Positions 6,445 through 9,636 of a stretch of DNA of 9,636 nt are shown piece after piece. The translations under genes were made by a program, and so were the position numbers. Numbering within the stretch: the stretch's first letter is position 1; each line of letters opens with the position of its first letter. Origin of the DNA: Candidatus Kaiserbacteria bacterium (GTDB taxonomy: Bacteria > Patescibacteriota > Minisyncoccia > Phycocordibacterales > UBA2100); the NCBI GenBank assembly GCA_019247335.1, contig JAFAPB010000087.1:1-9636 (forward strand). Direction: 5' to 3'. Below the pieces are notes generated by a model. That model was not told the origin of the DNA and did not search any database. It worked only from the letters and a program-made list of their open reading frames with translations.

Positions 6445-7029
6445 ATGACAACGAGCCCAAAGGTTCGTCTTACCCTACCGGGACTCTTCACCGGCACGGA
6501 AATCATTACCGCATTCCGTAATGCGGCGACGTTCGAGCAAGACGAGAATACCAAGTGGGAATGCGTTCAGCAGCCGTACACGCCGGGCTGCTATACCGGC
6601 GGACATCATTACCACCTCGTGATGGCGCGGCCGATCTTCCGCACCCTACCGGGCCGGTACGCACGTACCGTGCTTGGACGCAAGGCGACATGGAAGCCAC
6701 GGCGCCGCTCGTGTTCGGATGCGGATTCGGAAGCGACGATCTATCTGATCGGTCACTTCAGCGACTGGTGTATGTGCGATGAGCGGATGCATGACTCGAT
6801 CGAATTCGGCGTCATCCTCGAGGTGACGAAGGAGCATTACTTCCGCACGAACGATCCCGACGATCCGAGGTTTCGCGAATATCGCGGCGGGTACGATCGC
6901 ATCATGGCGCGCTTCCTCATCAACATGATCGAGCTCGCCAAGGCGAACCCGCGGGATCAGATCCAGCGCCAGGGCGACGGCTCTTACTGGGCGAGCAGCC
7001 TCATCGGCGTGCAGGACGAAGCCGCCTGA
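6445..7029 (+). CDS. Hypothetical soluble Cys/His-rich protein
   Basis: I do not recognise this 194-residue protein. It has no signal peptide or membrane helix and should be cytoplasmic. It contains possible metal ligands: Cys40, Cys49, then GGHHYH (His54, His55, His57), Cys90, and WCMC (Cys109, Cys111). The middle has a basic patch KATWKPRRR (80-88). The C-terminal half looks alpha/beta, with IEFGVILEV (119-127) and a helix IMARFLINMIELAKA (153-167). A metal-binding role is only a possibility; no known domain is evident. The start at 6445 is supported by AAAGGAAG upstream. The gene has its own promoter, a structured leader and a strong terminator, so it is an independently regulated single-gene unit. 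Confidence 0.82.
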   Translation: MTTSPKVRLTLPGLFTGTEIITAFRNAATFEQDENTKWECVQQPYTPGCYTGGHHYHLVMARPIFRTLPGRYARTVLGRKATWKPRRRSCSDADSEATIYLIGHFSDWCMCDERMHDSIEFGVILEVTKEHYFRTNDPDDPRFREYRGGYDRIMARFLINMIELAKANPRDQIQRQGDGSYWASSLIGVQDEAA

Positions 7030-7049
7030 CAGCTCTGCACTTGTTTGGG

Positions 7050-7083
7050 AACGCCGCGGTTCATGCCGCGGCGTTTTCTTTTT
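7050..7083 (+). terminator. Strong intrinsic terminator of the Cys/His-rich hypothetical gene
   Basis: AACGCCGCGG (7050-7059) pairs with CCGCGGCGTT (7066-7075) as a 10-bp perfect stem with loop TTCATG, followed by TTCTTTTT. It starts 20 bases after the stop codon at 7029. The reverse direction lacks a U-run, so it acts mainly on plus-strand transcripts. Confidence 0.9.
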
Positions 7084-7279
7084 ACGCGTCTTCGGTCGGC
7101 TTGTCTTTTGCGGCCGGTTTTTCTATTTCAGCAATCTTCGGTCCCTCGAGATTGCGCAGCGTGTTGTTCATGCCGGCCGGGTGGCCGTCGGCAGCCGCGG
7201 CGTTGAGCATGCTTGCGAGGAGCGCGACGCGCGCCACTTTTTCAATCGTCTTTTTGCGCCGCTTCCCTTCCAGGTTCAT
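7082..7279 (-). CDS. Possible small protein (65 aa), unknown
   Basis: The ORF begins MNLEGKRRKKTIEKVARVAL, a basic amphipathic segment, continues through a short Ala-rich stretch (SMLNAAAADG) and ends in a Lys/Glu/Pro/Ala-rich tail (EIEKPAAKDKPTEDA). The charge pattern looks protein-like rather than like a frame shadow. It has no Shine-Dalgarno, but a TAGACT hexamer lies six bases before the ATG. An in-frame TTG two codons earlier was not chosen. It lies 18 bp after the rRNA terminator and its stop codon falls in the U-run of the convergent terminator. No homologue is recognised; it may be untranslated. Confidence 0.42.
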   Translation of the reverse strand: MNLEGKRRKKTIEKVARVALLASMLNAAAADGHPAGMNNTLRNLEGPKIAEIEKPAAKDKPTEDA

Positions 7280-7285
7280 ATGCAA

Positions 7286-7294
7286 AGTCTACCA
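7286..7294 (-). promoter_or_regulatory. Possible extended -10 element for the small 65-aa ORF
   Basis: The minus strand reads TGG-TAGACT (4/6 match to TATAAT, with TG extension), then TTGCAT and ATG. The six-base spacing to the start equals that seen at 1278 and 5734. It overlaps the tail of the rRNA terminator, so coincidence is possible. Confidence 0.3.
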
Positions 7295-7328
7295 AACGAA
7301 CAGCCCGGTTTTTCGACCGGGCTGTTCG
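7291..7328 (-). terminator. rRNA operon terminator
   Basis: Arms 7297-7309 and 7316-7328 form a perfect 13-bp stem (CGAACAGCCCGGT on the plus strand) with a 6-nt loop. On the minus strand it is followed by a short TTTGGT. It lies just downstream of the 5S processing stem and is the natural end of the rRNA transcript. The U-run is short but the stem is very stable. Confidence 0.75.
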
Positions 7329-7329
7329 C

Positions 7330-7462
7330 GTTATGAGCTTCGTTCTGGCGCCGAGCTACTCTCGCCTTACGACTACCATCGCCTCAGGAGGGCTTAACTG
7401 CCGTGTTCGGAATGAGAACGGGTGTGACCCCTCCGACAAAGCACCAGAACGAAGCTCATAAC
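7330..7462 (-). other. Pre-5S rRNA processing stem
   Basis: GTTATGAGCTTCGTTCTGG (7330-7348) is exactly complementary to 7444-7462, a 19-bp perfect stem that includes helix I of 5S rRNA and extends about 12 bp beyond it. Such extended stems are known substrates for endonucleases that release 5S from the precursor. Confidence 0.85.
7341..7451 (-). rRNA. rrf: 5S ribosomal RNA
   Basis: The minus strand carries the standard 5S core: ACACCCGTTCTCATTCCGAACACGG, CAGTTAAGCCCTCC, GATGGTAGTC and GCGAGAGTAG, closed by helix I TTCTGG...CCAGAA. Ends are set from helix I and could be off by several bases. At about 110 nt it is shorter than the usual 115-120 nt. The missing bases are in helix IV, which here reads GUC-GUAA-GGC, a 3-bp stem with a GNRA-type loop. 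It lies in the usual order 23S-5S, after a spacer of about 60-70 nt. Confidence 0.95.
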
Positions 7463-7522
7463 CTCGTCACAACGAAATACGACATCGATCAAAGAGAAAG
7501 CGACGCGACTCCCACAATTCCT

Positions 7523-9636
7523 TTCGAGAGTTCTGTCGGGGAATTAGTACGCCTCGGCTACACGCATTGCTGCGCTTCCACCTGGCGCCTATCAACGTGG
7601 TCATCTCCCACGGCCCTCAAACGATTCCTTATCTTGGAGTTGGTTTCCCGCTTAGATGCTTTCAGCGGTTATCCGATCCGAACATAGCTACGGGGCGGTG
7701 CTCCTGGCGGAACAGCCCCCAGACCAGAGGTTCGTTCATTTCGGTCCTCTCGTACTAGAAACGAATCTCCTCAAGAATCAACGCCTGCAGCAGATTAAGA
7801 CCAACCTGTCTCACGACGGTTTGAACCCAGCTCACGTACCTCTTTAAATGGCGAACAGCCATACCTTTGGGACCTTCTCCAGCCCCGGGATGAGATGAGC
7901 CGACATCGAGGTGCCGAACTTCGCCGTCGATTTGGACTCTTAGGCGAAACCAGCCTGTTATCCCCAGAGTAACTTTTATCCGTTAATCTTCGGACGCATC
8001 TAATGCGATCCGTCGGTTCACTTTGCTCCGCTTTCGCGCCTGCTTGTCACGTACGACTCGCAGTCAAGCCAGCTTATGCCAATGCACTATCGGCACGGTT
8101 TCCATTCGCGCCTAGCTGACCATAATAGGCTCCTCCGTTACTTTTTAGGAGGACAGCGCCCCACCGAAACTGCCCATCAGGTACTGTCTCTCTCATGTTT
8201 CTCATGAGAGGTTAGAAACTACAGTCGTTAAGAGTGGTGTTGCATTGACGGCTCCACACGAGCCGAAACCCGTGCTTCGAAGCCTCCCACTTACGCTACG
8301 CAGAACGCCCGTAATCCCAATACCAAATTGCAGTAAAGCTTCTGGGGTCTTTTCGTCTAGCTGCAGGAAGGCGGCATCTTCACCGCCCTTGTATTTTCAC
8401 CGAGCAAATCCCCGAGACAGTTCCCAAGTCGTTATACCATTCGTGCGCGTCTGAACTTACCAGACAAGGAATTTCGCTACCTTAGGACGATTATAGTTAT
8501 CGCCGACATTGACCGGGGCTTATGCAGCGCCAGCATATACATAAATGCATACACCGACCGCACTTGACCTTCCGGCATTGGTCAGGCATCACCCCCTATA
8601 CTTCCTCTTGCGAGTTTGCAGGGAGCTGTGTTTTTGGTAAACAGTCGCCTGGGAATAATTATCTGCGGCCCACGGGACAGAAAATCCGAACCGTTTCAAT
8701 GCGGAACGTGAATACGAGATGCATTCGCGCTCGCTGAAGTTCAGATTCTTTGTCCCGTGGGCGGACCTTATTGCGAACGTACGGTCGCTTTTTTGCCGAG
8801 TTCCTTGGGGATCTCTCACTCGTTCGCCTTGGGCTACTCGCCCTGAACACCTGTGTCGGTTTGCGGTACGGTCTGCATATAGTTGAAGCTTAGAAGCTTT
8901 TCTTGGAAGCGCGCTCTTCCGGGTCTGCTTCGTCCGAAGACTCCACATTCCTGTACGACTCTCGTTTGACCCGCGGATTTACCTACGGATCACAATCGCC
9001 GCGCAAACCCCAATCCAATAAGGGGCCCGGAGTACAGCACTCCGTCACTCCATCGCACTACATGCAGGTCACGGAATATTAACCGTGTGTCCATCGCCTC
9101 CGGCTGTCGCCATCGGCTTAGGACCGACTAACCCTTCGTTGATCTTCATTGCGAAGGAAACCTTGTTCTTTCGGCGTGCGGGAATCTCACCCGCATTGCG
9201 GTTACTCGTGCCAACATTTTCACTTCCGCCCGCTCCACCATGAGTCACCTCTTTGGCTTCAGCGCAGACAGAACGCTCTCCTACCACTCGAGAATGTCCG
9301 AAGACATCTCGAATCCGTATCTTCGGTACCATACTTAGCCCCGATCATTTGTGGCGCAGAACCTCTAAGTCAGTGAGCTGTTACGCTTTCTTTGAATGGT
9401 GGCTGCTTCTAAGCCAACATCCTGACTGTCTGAGAAATTCCACCTCCTTGCTTGCACTTAGTATGGATTTAGGGACCTTAGATGACGGTCTGGGCTGTTT
9501 CCCTTTTGACGAATGGAGCTTCGCCCCCATCGTCTAACTGCCGTACTCTGGCCTCTGGTATTCGGAGTTTGATAGGTCCTGCGGTCTTTCGACCTGTCGG
9601 GACCTTCCAGTGCTCTACCCCCAGAGGAAACATACG
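7523..9636 (-). rRNA. rrl: 23S ribosomal RNA, 3' portion (5' part outside window)
   Basis: About 2.1 kb of 23S is present, from the 3' end (about 7523, placed by comparison with E. coli upstream of ATTAGTAC) to roughly E. coli position 800 at the window edge. Recognisable landmarks on the plus strand are the sarcin-ricin loop complement GGTCCTCTCGTACT (7743-7756), the peptidyl-transferase segment CAGCCTGTTATCCCC (7951-7965; A2451 is complementary to 7958), GATGAGCCGACATCGAGGTGC, the A2058/A2059 segment TCTTTTCGTC (8348-8357) and ACAAGGAATTTCGCTACC (8464-8481). These conserved segments are uninterrupted, so I see no intron at the usual catalytic-core sites. Helix 63 is enlarged (8668-8762). 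Open reading frames inside this stretch are spurious. Confidence 0.97.
8668..8762 (-). other. Expanded helix 63 (or intervening sequence) within 23S rRNA
   Basis: GCCCACGGGACA (8668-8679) and TGTCCCGTGGGC (8751-8762) form a perfect 12-bp stem, continued after a small internal loop by AATC/GATT (8683-8686 with 8744-8747) and GAAC/GTTC (8688-8691 with 8739-8742). It lies between segments that align with domain IV bases flanking H63 (CTGTGTTTTTGGTAAACAGTCGCC on one side, TTTTTTGCCGAGTTCCTTGG on the other). The H63 hairpin in Thermus, as I recall it, is roughly 30-35 nt. Confidence 0.75.

Noticed and set aside
7041..7461. Plus-strand reading frames across the terminator, small ORF and 5S region.
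   Set aside because: They cross a strong terminator and a 5S rRNA gene and have no ribosome-binding site.
7523..9636. Several reading frames of 60-120 codons inside the rRNA region, checked as possible intron-encoded homing endonucleases.
   Set aside because: The underlying sequence aligns with conserved 23S rRNA, and no LAGLIDADG, HNH or GIY-YIG motif appears.
7523..9636. Self-splicing intron in 23S, as reported for many CPR bacteria.
   Set aside because: The conserved segments around the peptidyl-transferase centre, helix 69 and the sarcin-ricin loop are continuous. The only extra sequence is the 95-nt hairpin at helix 63, too small for a group I or II intron.
1..9636. CRISPR arrays, insertion sequences, tRNA genes and integration sites.
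   Set aside because: I searched by eye for regularly spaced repeats, terminal inverted repeats with transposase motifs and cloverleaf sequences and found none.

Overview
The window looks like part of a GC-rich bacterial chromosome with small, tightly packed genes, most plausibly a member of the Candidate Phyla Radiation (Patescibacteria, Parcubacteria-like). That placement is inference. It rests on very short or overlapping gene junctions, a trimmed 5S rRNA, a 23S rRNA of clearly bacterial type with an enlarged helix 63, and a membrane-anchored protein with a degenerate CxDG...DCGG-type motif beside rodA, a kind of protein I associate with these genomes. The 16S gene, which would settle it, is outside the window.

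Layout. Positions 1-2649 (minus strand) hold a polyprenyl-phosphate sugar-1-phosphate transferase, a GalE-type NAD-dependent sugar epimerase, and the N-terminal 124 codons of folD, whose start overlaps the epimerase stop (ATGA) and which runs off the left edge. Divergent from these, at 2708-3811 (plus), is a GT4-family glycosyltransferase. It meets rodA (3808-4962, minus) tail to tail, with both stop codons interlocked in one CTAG. One base upstream of rodA ends a membrane-anchored protein of unknown function (4964-5734, minus). A divergent intergenic region then leads to two unrecognised plus-strand genes: a two-helix membrane protein (5811-6302) and a soluble Cys/His-rich protein (6445-7029). 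Each is followed by a hairpin terminator. A possible 65-residue ORF (7082-7279, minus) follows. From 7291 to the right edge lies the 3' part of a minus-strand rRNA operon: terminator, 5S rRNA in a 19-bp processing stem, spacer, and about 2.1 kb of 23S rRNA whose 5' part is cut off by the window.

How the genes fit together. The sugar transferase, epimerase and GT4 enzyme form a small surface-glycan set: start a glycan on a lipid carrier, supply an epimerised nucleotide sugar, extend the chain. RodA polymerises peptidoglycan in wall elongation, and its partner gene may encode an accessory envelope protein. The two plus-strand unknowns form separate, individually promoted units.

Most interesting signals: (1) three minus-strand starts have a TAnnnT -10-like hexamer exactly six bases before the ATG and no Shine-Dalgarno sequence, which predicts leaderless mRNAs, while the two plus-strand unknowns have good Shine-Dalgarno sequences; (2) a 95-nt helix-63 expansion in 23S rRNA, the site corresponding to eukaryotic ES27L; (3) a truncated 5S helix IV closed by a GNRA tetraloop; (4) a repeat-rich promoter/leader in front of the unknown gene at 6445. 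I saw no CRISPR array, insertion sequence, tRNA or rRNA intron, and no clear defence or novel multi-gene system.
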